A stretch of DNA of 13,735 nucleotides from NCBI GenBank assembly GCA_023392515.1, contig JAEVYX010000072.1, positions 1 through 13,735 of the forward strand, in the 5' to 3' direction. Both the position numbers and the translations under genes were made by a program. Source of the stretch: Bacillota bacterium (lineage in GTDB: Bacteria > Bacillota > Clostridia > Christensenellales > Aristaeellaceae). Below the pieces are notes generated by a model. The model made no database searches. It was not told the origin of the DNA and saw only the letters and a list, made by a program, of their open reading frames with translations. This document shows, in pieces, positions 5,537-13,611 of this stretch (the first letter of the stretch is position 1; every line of letters begins with the position of its first letter).

Positions 5537-6419
5537 AGTTCACCCACCTTTTTTGAAGCCGGAACTGGATTAGGGTAAACAACAGAATCAATGCGAACAG
5601 AATCCAGGAATAGGCAGAAGCCAGCCCCATTTTGTATTGACGGAAGGCATACTGGTAAATCCGCTCCAGAAAAACGGTGGTGGCGCTTTCCAACCCTCCG
5701 GCCATCATGACAAAAACAGAATCAAACACCTGCAGACCATAAATCACATTGATTACAATCAAGAGAAACAGCGTGGGGGAGATCAGCGGCAGCGTAATGG
5801 AAAAAAGCTTTCGGCACGGTCCCGCTCCATCAATGGAAGCCGCTTCATAATAAGCAGGGTCGATGGATTTCAGTGCGGCCAGCACCATCAAGGCATAATA
5901 CCCGGTATCTTTCCATATGGCGGCGATCACGATACCGGGCATAGCATACGTTGCACTGGAAAGCCAGGCCGGCCCCTGAATACCCACATAGGAAAGTATC
6001 TGGTTGAAAAGCCCGTACTTGCCGGACAAAACCCATTTCCAAACGACGGCAGCTGCCACCCAAGAGGTGATGACCGGCGTATAGAAGATAACCCGGTAGA
6101 CGGAGCGGCCTCGGAAATCCCGGTTGAGCAATAGCGCCTGAAAAAGGGACATCATCATGATAGCCGGCAGATATAAAATGAGATACGTAAAGGTGTGCTG
6201 CAATACCTGGGGGAACTCCCTGCCCGAAAGGATGCGGGTGAAGTTTTTCAGCATGACAAAAGACGCATCTGATAGAGGCCGCAAAATGTCATAGTCTATC
6301 AAGCTGTATACAGCCGATGCCAGTATCGGCAACAGACAAAAGATGATAAGCCCTGTCATGGAGGGGGCCAGGAAAAGTGCTATGGTAGCCCGTTTGCCTG
6401 CCTTTTTCGGAATGTACAA
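5526..6419 (-). CDS. CUT1 sugar ABC transporter permease, MalF-like
   Basis: Partner channel subunit. The 297-residue product has six hydrophobic segments (first at about 13-38, last at 271-287) and the EAA loop YEAASIDGAGPCRKLFSITL ending in PL (191-212), with the usual IDPAYYEAA phrase before it. The start is a TTG at 6419: GGGAGGTG lies 7 bases upstream and the first in-frame ATG codes for residue 21, inside the first membrane helix. The gene begins two bases after the GH65 stop and overlaps the next permease by 11 bases, so the genes are tightly coupled. Confidence 0.94.
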   Translation of the reverse strand: MYIPKKAGKRATIALFLAPSMTGLIIFCLLPILASAVYSLIDYDILRPLSDASFVMLKNFTRILSGREFPQVLQHTFTYLILYLPAIMMMSLFQALLLNRDFRGRSVYRVIFYTPVITSWVAAAVVWKWVLSGKYGLFNQILSYVGIQGPAWLSSATYAMPGIVIAAIWKDTGYYALMVLAALKSIDPAYYEAASIDGAGPCRKLFSITLPLISPTLFLLIVINVIYGLQVFDSVFVMMAGGLESATTVFLERIYQYAFRQYKMGLASAYSWILFALILLFTLIQFRLQKRWVNYDA

Positions 6420-6421
6420 CG

Positions 6422-8482
6422 CTATTCACCTCCCGTTCGGATGAGTGCCTGATTATCTGTTATTTCCGCCGTGTATCGCTTTCCCCGATAGTAGAAGGAA
6501 AATCGCATCCCATTTATGCTGGGCGGCAGGTGAGGCGCCAGCACTGGGACGCCTTCTGCGGCGTGCAGCCCGGCCATACCCAGTACCAAAGCCTGCCAGA
6601 CCGTGCCCATGGCACCGGGGTGAATGCCTTCCCGGGCGGTATTCTCCATAATGTCCAGAAGATCCAGGTAAGCCGCTTTATGGAAATACCGTTCTGCCTG
6701 CTCTATAAGCCCTAGTTGGGCGGCCAATTGGGCATGCACGCCAAAGGAAAGAGATGAATCGTGCAATGTGCAGGGCTCGTAAAAGTCCCAAACATTTCTT
6801 TTTTGCTCAAGGGTGAAATCATCCGGGAACAAGGTCATCAAAAGCACCAGATCAGCCTGTTTTAAAACTTTGTATCTCTGAAGCCGGTCGAAGCATACCT
6901 GGCGGTAGAGGGAAGCGTCGCCGTTTTTTTTCGTGGGAAGCGGCTCTAGACGCTCAAACAGTTCATCCTGCAAATAGAGATTCCGCTTTGCGTCGTAGAG
7001 CACCACGAGCTTTTCGGCCGCTTCCCGGAAAGACTCCCGCTCCTCCTTGGGCGCATCGGACTCCAAAGCCGCCAAACGCAAATTGTGCCGCACCAGAAAA
7101 TTCGTATAGGTATTGTTCTGGGTAACACCGCAGTATTCATCCGGGCCCTTTACAAAGAAAATACTGTACCTGTCCTTCTCCTTTTCATAGGTTATGCGGC
7201 TCATCCAATACCGGGCGGTTTCCCTTAAAAGCGCCTGATATGCGTTTCGAATGCTTTCATCTCCGGTGACTTGCAGGTACTGGGAAATAGCATAGACCAC
7301 ATCTGCCGTAATGTGGATTTCGCAGGAACCGGTATCCCAGCTTTCGCACTGTTCGCGGCCTGTATCCGCGCACATCCAGGGATAGCGGGCTCCGTAAAGA
7401 TTCATGGCCTTGGCGTTTTCCATGGCATCATTGAGCAGCCTCAGCCGGTAGCGAACAAGGCCTGTGCCTGTTTGCAACCTCGTGTATTGGAAGAAGGGCA
7501 GCATAAAAATGTCCGTATCCCAAAAGCTGTTGCCTTTGTAGCGGCCATGCATCAGCCCCCGGGCGCCGATGCCTGCACGGCCGTCACCTGCCGGGGCGTT
7601 TTGCAGCAGCTGAAAGAGGTTGTAGCGAACCGCACCCTGCAATGCTTCCTCAGTTTGAAGCGCAATATCACAATCCAGCCAAACAGCGGCCCAGGCGTCC
7701 CTGTGGCGCTTCAAAAGCCCGTCATAACCCAATTTTGCAGCTTCCTGAAGGGTAAGCCCAGGCACAACTTCGTTTTCAAAAATAGGGGTGCAGACAATTT
7801 TGTCTACAATAAGGGTCTGGCCTGCCGCAATGGCGACAGTAATCCGGGTGACGGCCCGGCCATCTCCGGAAATATCCTGCAGCCCTGCTGGTAGGTTTAC
7901 ATGAAGCGCATATGACCAACGTGCTTTCCTGCGTGAAGGCAGCATTTCCATATGCAATTCGCCATTCCCGGCCATTACAGGGTGCAGAAGCCGCACCGTC
8001 TCATCATTTTCCACCCGCTGATCGTCGGCTACGGGAAGGTTTGCCACCCGGCCGTCAAGCCCGGTATCCAGGGTAATGTTGGAATCCTGCTCCGGGGTGA
8101 TGGCGTAGCGAAGTACGCAATAATCCGGGTCCGCAAGGCTTACAAACCGGTTGCTTTCAATGGTTAGGCCGCCGCCTCGGCGTACGTGGCGGAGCAGGCC
8201 TTGGGACATATCCAGTGTTTGCATAGCCATGGGCGGCAGGGGTTGGTGAAGCCGCGTATAATATGGGTCAGGCAATTGCACCATGTCGGTGATCCCTGCC
8301 TTAATCTCTTCGAATAGCCCCGCCGCAAATACACCGTGGTCATGGTCAAAGCACTTTTCTTCATCACAGGCAAAGCCTCGGATGCCCAGGCGGCCATTGC
8401 CCTGGGCAAAAATGCTCTGGCAAAATTCGTCCGCCTCCCCTGGACAGTGGATGGCAAAGGCTCCTATCATCATGCGGCCCAT
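6422..8482 (-). CDS. GH65 family glycoside phosphorylase/hydrolase
   Basis: Probably a cytoplasmic phosphorylase that splits an alpha-glucobiose with phosphate to beta-glucose 1-phosphate and glucose; kojibiose, nigerose, maltose and trehalose are all used in this family. Of 686 residues, the N-terminal beta domain (SIFAQGNGRLGIRGF, 23-37) leads to the catalytic barrel: NSFWDTDIFMLPFF (318-331), GARYPWMCADTGREQCESW (364-382), KGPDEYCGVTQNNTYTN (445-461) with the presumed general acid Glu449, KQADLVLL (541-548), and HDSSLSFGVHA (574-584), which corresponds to the phosphate-binding loop and favours phosphorolysis. No signal peptide. Slightly shorter than the usual 750-790 residues. The ATG shares one base with the GH31 stop (TAATG), with AAAGGA upstream. 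Exact substrate linkage cannot be read from the sequence. Confidence 0.92.
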   Translation of the reverse strand: MGRMMIGAFAIHCPGEADEFCQSIFAQGNGRLGIRGFACDEEKCFDHDHGVFAAGLFEEIKAGITDMVQLPDPYYTRLHQPLPPMAMQTLDMSQGLLRHVRRGGGLTIESNRFVSLADPDYCVLRYAITPEQDSNITLDTGLDGRVANLPVADDQRVENDETVRLLHPVMAGNGELHMEMLPSRRKARWSYALHVNLPAGLQDISGDGRAVTRITVAIAAGQTLIVDKIVCTPIFENEVVPGLTLQEAAKLGYDGLLKRHRDAWAAVWLDCDIALQTEEALQGAVRYNLFQLLQNAPAGDGRAGIGARGLMHGRYKGNSFWDTDIFMLPFFQYTRLQTGTGLVRYRLRLLNDAMENAKAMNLYGARYPWMCADTGREQCESWDTGSCEIHITADVVYAISQYLQVTGDESIRNAYQALLRETARYWMSRITYEKEKDRYSIFFVKGPDEYCGVTQNNTYTNFLVRHNLRLAALESDAPKEERESFREAAEKLVVLYDAKRNLYLQDELFERLEPLPTKKNGDASLYRQVCFDRLQRYKVLKQADLVLLMTLFPDDFTLEQKRNVWDFYEPCTLHDSSLSFGVHAQLAAQLGLIEQAERYFHKAAYLDLLDIMENTAREGIHPGAMGTVWQALVLGMAGLHAAEGVPVLAPHLPPSINGMRFSFYYRGKRYTAEITDNQALIRTGGE

Positions 8483-10713
8483 TATCCATCCATCCTTTCA
8501 AATACGGGAATCCGGTCCAGGGGACATGCATAAGTTATCCGTTGCATGCCTTGGTAGGTGCGGTTCAAGTAAATATCCCGCCATGTTCCTTCGGGCAGAT
8601 AAACATTCCTTGTGGTCTGCCCCTGGCTTACAATGGGCGCTACCAAATACTTGCGGCCCAGCATGTATTCATCTTCCAGCGTCCATACAACTTTATCCTC
8701 CGGAAAATCGTAGCATGGATGGGCCATCAAAGGCCTGGAGGTGCGGACACATAAAACGGCTTCCTCATAAAGATAGGGGAGCATCTCCATGCGCTTCTTG
8801 GCAAAATCCCTGGCGATGGAGATGATTTCCGGATCGTTCCAGAATTCCGCCAGGTTCCAGGGGCTTCTGTCATTGTTAAAGCCTACGCCATAAGTCTTTT
8901 CAAACTGCCCGTACCGGGGTTCCGCATGCCATTGCATGATAGGGCAAAAGGCAGCCATGGCCGTGGCCCGCAAATAGAGCTCCTTATCGGGTAATTCTCC
9001 GGAAAATCCACCGATATCAAATCCCCAGAATGGGATGCCTGAAAGCCCCAGGGAAAGGCCGGCGGACAATTGGCCTTTCAGCTCCGCCCAGTCGCTTTGC
9101 TGGTCGCCCGCCCAATGAATGGGCATGGCTTGAGCTCCCGTATATCCCGCCCGGCTGAAAAGCACGCCCTCCACACCGTTTTTTGCCATGAAGTCGCGAT
9201 AGGCGGATACATATTGGTTCGGGTACAGGTTATGTGCTTCGTCACCCCGGCTTCCGTCACTTAAGCGGCAGTCCCGGTCGAAAAGGAACTCGCCGCCATC
9301 GGTTTTGAATCCTTCCACACCCATATCCAACAGGTGCTTACGCTTTTTAAACCACCAATCTGCAGCCTTGGGGTTGGTAAAATCCAATAGAAGGCTGTTG
9401 TGAAACCAATTCTCTGTAATGCGGTAAGGCGTTCCGTCCTCATTCAAAACACAATAGCCGTTTTGAATGGCCTCGGCTTCCTCTGTAAGCAGAGCTTCTC
9501 CCGGGCTTCCGTCCCATTCGTACTTCACGATAGGAATTTGCCACAATACCAGATGCAGCCCCGCGCTCCGCACACGCTTTACCAATTCTTTCGGATCCCG
9601 CCAGTTGCCGGCGCCATTCCAGCGGGAAAAGGTGCGCTCGTCACTCCAGGCTTCCAGTACCATTACCGTTGCGGGGTAATCGTGCTTGATAAGGGAATCC
9701 AGTTGGGCGGATACCTCCTGGTCAGTGTTCCAGCCATTGGCGGATATCCAGGGCCCAAAGGCCCAGCGGGGCGGCAGGACAGCCTGACCGGTCTTTTCGT
9801 GAAGCTGCTTTAGCATATCTTTGGGGCTTCCCTGAAAAATACAAAGCTCGGTAAGAATCCCCTCCCGGGGTGTGGCATGGGAGAGGCATACCCCTTCCCG
9901 AAAGTCCAGCGCCACGGTGCGGGCGGTGTTCACCAGACAGCCGAACCCCATTTCCGTAAAGAAAAAGGGGATTGGCAGGTAGGTATGCTCTTCCTGATGG
10001 GTAAACTTTTCCACTACGCGGGAGAGAACCTTCTTTCCGCGCTGATTGACACCATTAAACTTCTCACCCAGTCCAAAGACGGCTGAACCGGGCAGTATAA
10101 GGGAATAGCTGATCTGATGGGGCTGGCCCTTCCTGTCCACCAGCAGCTTTAACTGTCCGGAAAAGGCCGCAATTGTTTCACTTAATCGTTTCAGTTCCCA
10201 TGAAAAAGGCTGTGTCTGAACCGATATGGAAAATCCGTCTCCCAATTCTATTGAATGGGCATCCATCGGGGAATTGTTTTCAGCGATACCCGACCGCAAA
10301 GTCAAAGTGATTCCCTTTCCATAATTGATATCCAGGGAATACCCTTCGGTATAATTAGCCTTCAGGCCGTCCTTTGCGCAGGATACTACCGAAGGATTAG
10401 CAAGGTGCAATTCCTCCAGCACTTCAAAAGCAAATTCTCTTGTGGTCTCCTTCCTGGCTTCTATATGGTAAGAAACAGAGACCGGGTGGTCGAAAGACCC
10501 CAGATCAAACGAATAGTATCTTTCTTTTTCCTGCTTAGGCGTGGGGGATGCTTGGAAAATGCCGTCCACAGCCCAATTAAGGGAAGGCAGCACATCCTGA
10601 TTATCAACGCGGCAATAAACCGTTACGGCCTGACCTGCCAGGGGATCCAGCGGCGTTCTTGAAAAACCGCCGCCACGAAAGGGGGTAAGCCCCTCCGGCA
10701 AATGCTTGATCAT
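8482..10713 (-). CDS. GH31 family alpha-glucosidase-type enzyme
   Basis: Retaining glycosidase, likely releasing alpha-linked glucose (or xylose) from imported oligosaccharides in the cytoplasm; no signal peptide is seen. The 743-residue product has an N-terminal beta-sandwich (about 1-310), with VFGLGEKFNGVNQRGK at 212-227, then a TIM barrel. VEGFKTDGGEF (466-476) carries the presumed nucleophile Asp472 and HWAGDQQSDW (533-542) the acid/base Asp537, followed by GIPFWGFDIGGF (559-570) and MQWHAEPR (593-600). Length is close to YicI-type alpha-xylosidase/alpha-glucosidase enzymes; subfamily and linkage are not resolved. AAAGGGG overlapping the lacI-type stop codon serves the ATG. It is second in the operon and directly precedes GH65, suggesting stepwise breakdown of one substrate. 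Confidence 0.93.
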   Translation of the reverse strand: MIKHLPEGLTPFRGGGFSRTPLDPLAGQAVTVYCRVDNQDVLPSLNWAVDGIFQASPTPKQEKERYYSFDLGSFDHPVSVSYHIEARKETTREFAFEVLEELHLANPSVVSCAKDGLKANYTEGYSLDINYGKGITLTLRSGIAENNSPMDAHSIELGDGFSISVQTQPFSWELKRLSETIAAFSGQLKLLVDRKGQPHQISYSLILPGSAVFGLGEKFNGVNQRGKKVLSRVVEKFTHQEEHTYLPIPFFFTEMGFGCLVNTARTVALDFREGVCLSHATPREGILTELCIFQGSPKDMLKQLHEKTGQAVLPPRWAFGPWISANGWNTDQEVSAQLDSLIKHDYPATVMVLEAWSDERTFSRWNGAGNWRDPKELVKRVRSAGLHLVLWQIPIVKYEWDGSPGEALLTEEAEAIQNGYCVLNEDGTPYRITENWFHNSLLLDFTNPKAADWWFKKRKHLLDMGVEGFKTDGGEFLFDRDCRLSDGSRGDEAHNLYPNQYVSAYRDFMAKNGVEGVLFSRAGYTGAQAMPIHWAGDQQSDWAELKGQLSAGLSLGLSGIPFWGFDIGGFSGELPDKELYLRATAMAAFCPIMQWHAEPRYGQFEKTYGVGFNNDRSPWNLAEFWNDPEIISIARDFAKKRMEMLPYLYEEAVLCVRTSRPLMAHPCYDFPEDKVVWTLEDEYMLGRKYLVAPIVSQGQTTRNVYLPEGTWRDIYLNRTYQGMQRITYACPLDRIPVFERMDG

Positions 10714-10726
10714 ACACGAACCCCTT

Positions 10727-11755
10727 TCATAAGAGCAAATTTTGCACCGAGTCCCGTTCTACGATTTCAAGCGGCAGGATTATTTCCTGTTTAGCCGTAA
10801 TTTCCCCCCGGGATGCGGCAATGGCTATTTTGGCTGCCGCTTCACCCTTTTGGCGGATGTCTTGACGTACGGTGGTAAGGGAAGGGTCGCACAAGGCGGC
10901 CAGATATACATCGTCAAAGCCGATTACGGATATATCATGGGGTACATGCAGCCCTTTGAGGCGGAGCCCCTTGATAAAGCCCAGCGCCATGATATCCGCA
11001 GTGACGAAAGCCGCGGTTTCGCCGTTTTGACGCAGCATCATTTCGCTTGCTGCCTGGATGCCGTATTCATACCCCACATTGCCCGAATACACCAGATTCT
11101 GCAAAAAGGGCAGTCCAGCCTTTGTAAGGGCATCTCGGTATCCCAAGAAGCGCTTTTCATTCACACCGTTTTCCATCAACTGACCAGAAATAAAAGCGAT
11201 GTTTCGGTGACCTTTTTCGATGAGGTACTGGGTGGCAAGGCTGCCTCCCTCCCGGTCGCCGATGCCGATGGTATGAAAAGTCTCATCTTTTATATAGGCA
11301 TCCACCAGCACCACCGGAACGCCGATCTGATGAAGCTCCGATATAAAAGCGCTGGGGTAGGTGCCTACGAGAATGACGCCATCCACATCCCGATTTCGCG
11401 CGATGGAAAGATACCCCTGATTTTTTTCTGTGCCTGAAATCAGCAGATGATAGCCGTTTTGCCGGGCAGTATACTCCACGCTGGACAGGAAGTCTCCATA
11501 AAAGGGGTTGCTGAACATGAACTCCTTGCCCGGTTCCGTTTGTGGGATAATGACCCCGATCAGGTTGGATTTACGGCTGATTAAGCTTCTGGCACTTAAA
11601 TTGGGCACATAGCCCAGTCGGTTGACCGTGTCCCACACCCGGGCGGTGGTTTCGGGGCTGATACTCTCCTCCTGGTTGTGGTTGAGTACATAGGAGACCG
11701 TAGCGGTGGAAACACCGGCTTCCCTTGCCACATCCTTGATACTGATGCGTTTCAT
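10727..11755 (-). CDS. LacI-family transcriptional regulator of the sugar operon
   Basis: DNA-binding repressor that responds to a sugar ligand. The 342-residue product starts with the LacI helix-turn-helix (ISIKDVAREAGVSTATVSYV, 4-23), then the hinge helix PNLSARSLISRKSNLIGVI (51-69) and a periplasmic-binding-protein-like effector domain with VDGVILVG, VPVVLVD and SVIGFDDVYLAALCDPSLTT. Length is normal. It is the first gene of the operon and ends 13 bases before GH31, so it is cotranscribed with its likely targets. A strong promoter and a palindrome with central CG lie upstream, implying autorepression. The ribosome site is weak (AAGCGAG), which may keep repressor levels low. I see no second operator in the operon. 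Confidence 0.94.
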   Translation of the reverse strand: MKRISIKDVAREAGVSTATVSYVLNHNQEESISPETTARVWDTVNRLGYVPNLSARSLISRKSNLIGVIIPQTEPGKEFMFSNPFYGDFLSSVEYTARQNGYHLLISGTEKNQGYLSIARNRDVDGVILVGTYPSAFISELHQIGVPVVLVDAYIKDETFHTIGIGDREGGSLATQYLIEKGHRNIAFISGQLMENGVNEKRFLGYRDALTKAGLPFLQNLVYSGNVGYEYGIQAASEMMLRQNGETAAFVTADIMALGFIKGLRLKGLHVPHDISVIGFDDVYLAALCDPSLTTVRQDIRQKGEAAAKIAIAASRGEITAKQEIILPLEIVERDSVQNLLL

Positions 11756-11770
11756 GCATTTTCTCGCTTA

Positions 11771-11790
11771 CTGAATCGTTTAAGTAATGA
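11771..11790 (-). promoter_or_regulatory. Candidate LacI-type operator
   Basis: On the minus strand TTACTTAAACGATTCAGTAA is a 20-base imperfect palindrome (16 of 20 positions symmetric) with the central CG typical of LacI-family operators. It starts at the end of the -10 box and covers the transcription start region, so a bound repressor would block the promoter. It could also be read by CcpA, whose cre sites have a similar form. Confidence 0.6.
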
Positions 11791-11816
11791 TAACATGCAT
11801 CAATTTCCTTTGTCAA
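11788..11816 (-). promoter_or_regulatory. Promoter of the sugar-use operon
   Basis: TTGACA (11811-11816, perfect -35) and TTATCA (11788-11793) on the minus strand with an ideal 17-base spacer, ending 33 bases before the regulator start codon. It is the only strong promoter seen for the six-gene operon. Confidence 0.8.
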
Positions 11817-11845
11817 GGGGGGATTTCGAAGAAATTATGAGATTC

Positions 11846-11876
11846 AAAAAGCGCATTTCCTAATGCGGAAATGCGC
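11846..11876 (-). terminator. Intrinsic terminator of the spoIIID-mbl unit
   Basis: Perfect 10-bp stem (GCGCATTTCC, 11851-11860, with 11867-11876), 6-base loop, followed on the minus strand by TTTTT. It starts 13 bases after the Mbl-like stop codon and separates this unit from the sugar operon promoter. Confidence 0.88.
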
Positions 11877-11888
11877 CAGACAATAAAT

Positions 11889-12914
11889 CTATCTTCCAAA
11901 CCTGCGCCGGCCGCTGTCCAAAAACTGGCGCAGGGATTGAGGCTGCTCCAAAGCCCGGCCGCAGCCCATGACCACGCAGGTCTGCGGGTCCTCTGCCGCG
12001 GCGCAAGGAACTTTCAGGGCGGTGGAGACCGCCTCGCAAAGCCCCATCAATTCCGATCCGCCCCCGGTAAACAGGATGCCGGCCTCAAATATATCCGCTG
12101 CCAATTCGGCGGGGGTGCGCTCCAGCACGGCATGAACGCTCTCAATAAAAGCCTGCAGCGGCTCATCCAATGCTTCGGTAATCTCTTCGGATGTAACACG
12201 GATGGTTTTGGGAAGTCCCGTCAGAAGATTTCGGCCTGTCACATCCATAGAAAGCTGCTCCGTGCGCGGAACAGCAGATCCGATGGTTATCTTCAATTCT
12301 TCGGCGGTGCGCTCACCAATGAGCAAGTTATGCTTGCGGCGTAGAAAGCGGATGATGGCGTCATCAAACCGGTCGCCTCCTATCTTGCTCACATCACTGA
12401 CCATGACCTGTCCCAGAGAAAGCACGGCAATATCCGTTACCCCCGCCGCTACATCTACCAGCATGGTGCCATAAGCCTCGCTCATGTCCACCCCTGCCCC
12501 GATAGCGGCAGCGATCGGCCTGGCCAGCAGCTGCGTGCGGCGCATGCCCGCATCAAACATAGCACTGATGATGGAACGCTTCTCCACCTCGTTTACGCCT
12601 GTGGGCAACGATACCACCGCCCTGGGCCTGGCAAAGAAACGCTTGCCCAACACCTTGGCGACAAAATGACGAAGCATAGCGCTGGTGAGTTCAAAATCGG
12701 AAATCACACCTTCCCGCAAGGGCCTGATGGCCAGAATGCTGGAAGGCGTGCGGCCCAGCATGCGCCGGGCATCCTCGCCGATGGCCAGCACATTGCGGCT
12801 GTCCCGGTCAATGGCCACAACGGCAGGCTCCCGAAGCACAATGCCTTTTCCTTTCATGTACACCAACACATTGGAGGTGCCCAAATCAATGCCGATATCG
12901 CTGTATGCCGCCAT
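11889..12914 (-). CDS. mbl: MreB/Mbl-like actin homologue, active site degenerate
   Basis: Bacterial actin of the MreB/Mbl family, which normally forms membrane filaments guiding cell-wall synthesis. The 341 residues align end to end: phosphate-1 loop IGIDLGTSNVLVYMKGKGIV (7-26, Mbl-like), RPLREGVISDF, VSLPTGVNEVEKRSI, LLIGERTAEELK, VLERTPAELAADI and adenosine loop GILFTGGGSELMGL. Two key sites differ. The family IEEPMAAAIGAG, with the catalytic glutamate before P, reads LLARPIAAAIGAG (Arg132). Phosphate-2 DIGGGTT reads DVAAGVT (154-160). ATP hydrolysis, and perhaps binding, may be lost. The gene follows spoIIID as mbl does in Bacillus, but the 275-base gap shows no clear promoter, only a 6-bp hairpin (12950-12965). 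A housekeeping MreB is presumably elsewhere. A GGAAAGGG lies 12 bases before the ATG. Confidence 0.88.
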   Translation of the reverse strand: MAAYSDIGIDLGTSNVLVYMKGKGIVLREPAVVAIDRDSRNVLAIGEDARRMLGRTPSSILAIRPLREGVISDFELTSAMLRHFVAKVLGKRFFARPRAVVSLPTGVNEVEKRSIISAMFDAGMRRTQLLARPIAAAIGAGVDMSEAYGTMLVDVAAGVTDIAVLSLGQVMVSDVSKIGGDRFDDAIIRFLRRKHNLLIGERTAEELKITIGSAVPRTEQLSMDVTGRNLLTGLPKTIRVTSEEITEALDEPLQAFIESVHAVLERTPAELAADIFEAGILFTGGGSELMGLCEAVSTALKVPCAAAEDPQTCVVMGCGRALEQPQSLRQFLDSGRRRFGR

Positions 12915-13189
12915 CCGTGAAAAGCGCCCTTTCCGTAGTTAAATTGTGCCAGGGGTGAACCCCTGAGCAATGCTAACTGGATACATTCGCCATTACCGCG
13001 GTAGATTCCTTCTTTTTGCCAGATGGGGGCAGTGACAGGAAAAGCGCACAAGCCTTCCTCTGCAAAAATACCCTCCCGCACCTACCGGAGTGGACTTCGA
13101 TAGGAGTGGAAGGCAAGCATTGATAGGCGTTGTGTAATCATTGCATGAAGTGCCGCACCTGTTTCCAGAGGCCAGGCAACGCAGGGCAT

Positions 13190-13468
13190 TTATTCACTTA
13201 AGGCGGCAGCACGGTGCTCGCGCACGGCAATGTATTTTTCGCGGGTGGCCGCGCCGCCCCGCAAATGGCGTACCGCTTTATTGTAGGCCAGCACCTCGGC
13301 GACCTCCTTGGCAAGCCGGGCGTGAATCTTGGGCAGCCGCTCGCCCATATCTTTGTGCACAGAGGATTTGGATACTTTGAACTTCTTGGCGGCTTGGCGT
13401 ACAGTGGCCTTTGTTTCCACAATATACACCGCAATATCCAGACATCGTTTCTCAATATACTCCTGCAT
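13190..13468 (-). CDS. spoIIID: Sporulation transcriptional regulator SpoIIID
   Basis: Small DNA-binding protein active in the mother cell during sporulation, where it switches sigma-E genes on or off before sigma-K takes over. The 92-residue product matches SpoIIID in length and along its sequence: MQEYIEKRCLDIAVYIVETK, then the helix-turn-helix ATVRQAAKKFKVSKSSVHKD, then ERLPKIHARLAKEVAEVL and the basic tail NKAVRHLRGGAATREKY. The ATG at 13468 is chosen because GGGGAGGGA lies just upstream and the protein then starts as SpoIIID does. The frame stays open further upstream but that part is not SpoIIID-like. A sigma-E-type promoter with an overlapping SpoIIID box lies upstream. This gene is good evidence that the organism descends from spore formers. 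Confidence 0.96.
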   Translation of the reverse strand: MQEYIEKRCLDIAVYIVETKATVRQAAKKFKVSKSSVHKDMGERLPKIHARLAKEVAEVLAYNKAVRHLRGGAATREKYIAVREHRAAALSE

Positions 13469-13497
13469 GGTCGTCCCTCCCCAAGCTTTTGTAGGGG

Positions 13498-13526
13498 AGC
13501 ATATGTCCAAGCCGTGGGAAAAATGA
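13498..13526 (-). promoter_or_regulatory. Candidate sigma-E promoter with SpoIIID box for spoIIID
   Basis: On the minus strand TCATTTT (13520-13526) matches the sigma-E -35 (KMATATT) at 6 of 7, followed by a 14-base spacer and CATATGCT (13498-13505), which fits the -10 (CATACAnT) at 5 of 7 fixed positions. TTGGACATAT (13501-13510) fits the SpoIIID box WWRRACARNY at 9 of 10 and overlaps the -10, in line with the known autoregulation of spoIIID. Start codon lies 29 bases beyond the -10. Confidence 0.5.
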
Positions 13527-13569
13527 CACGTATGCGGCTGGATATGGAAAAAATGTAAAGAGGAATAAG

Positions 13570-13607
13570 GCGGGAGGGCCTTCTTTTGAAAAAGAAGACC
13601 CTCCCGC
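13570..13607. terminator. Long hairpin between spoIIID and the insertion sequence
   Basis: Arms of 18 bases (13570-13587 and 13590-13607) with one C/A mismatch: a GCGGGAGGG/CCCTCCCGC outer stem and a CTTCTTTT/AAAAGAAG inner stem. It stops 4 bases outside the insertion sequence end and would limit transcription entering from the transposase side towards spoIIID. The lack of a clean U-run makes termination an inference. Confidence 0.55.
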
Positions 13608-13611
13608 GCCC

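Noticed and set aside
7271..7894. 207-codon plus-strand frame
   Set aside because: Antisense to the GH65 catalytic domain, no ribosome site and no recognisable motif.
12915..13189. Small gene or promoter between spoIIID and the Mbl-like gene
   Set aside because: Short frames here lack ribosome sites and read into the Mbl-like gene in the wrong frame; no convincing -35/-10 pair was found.
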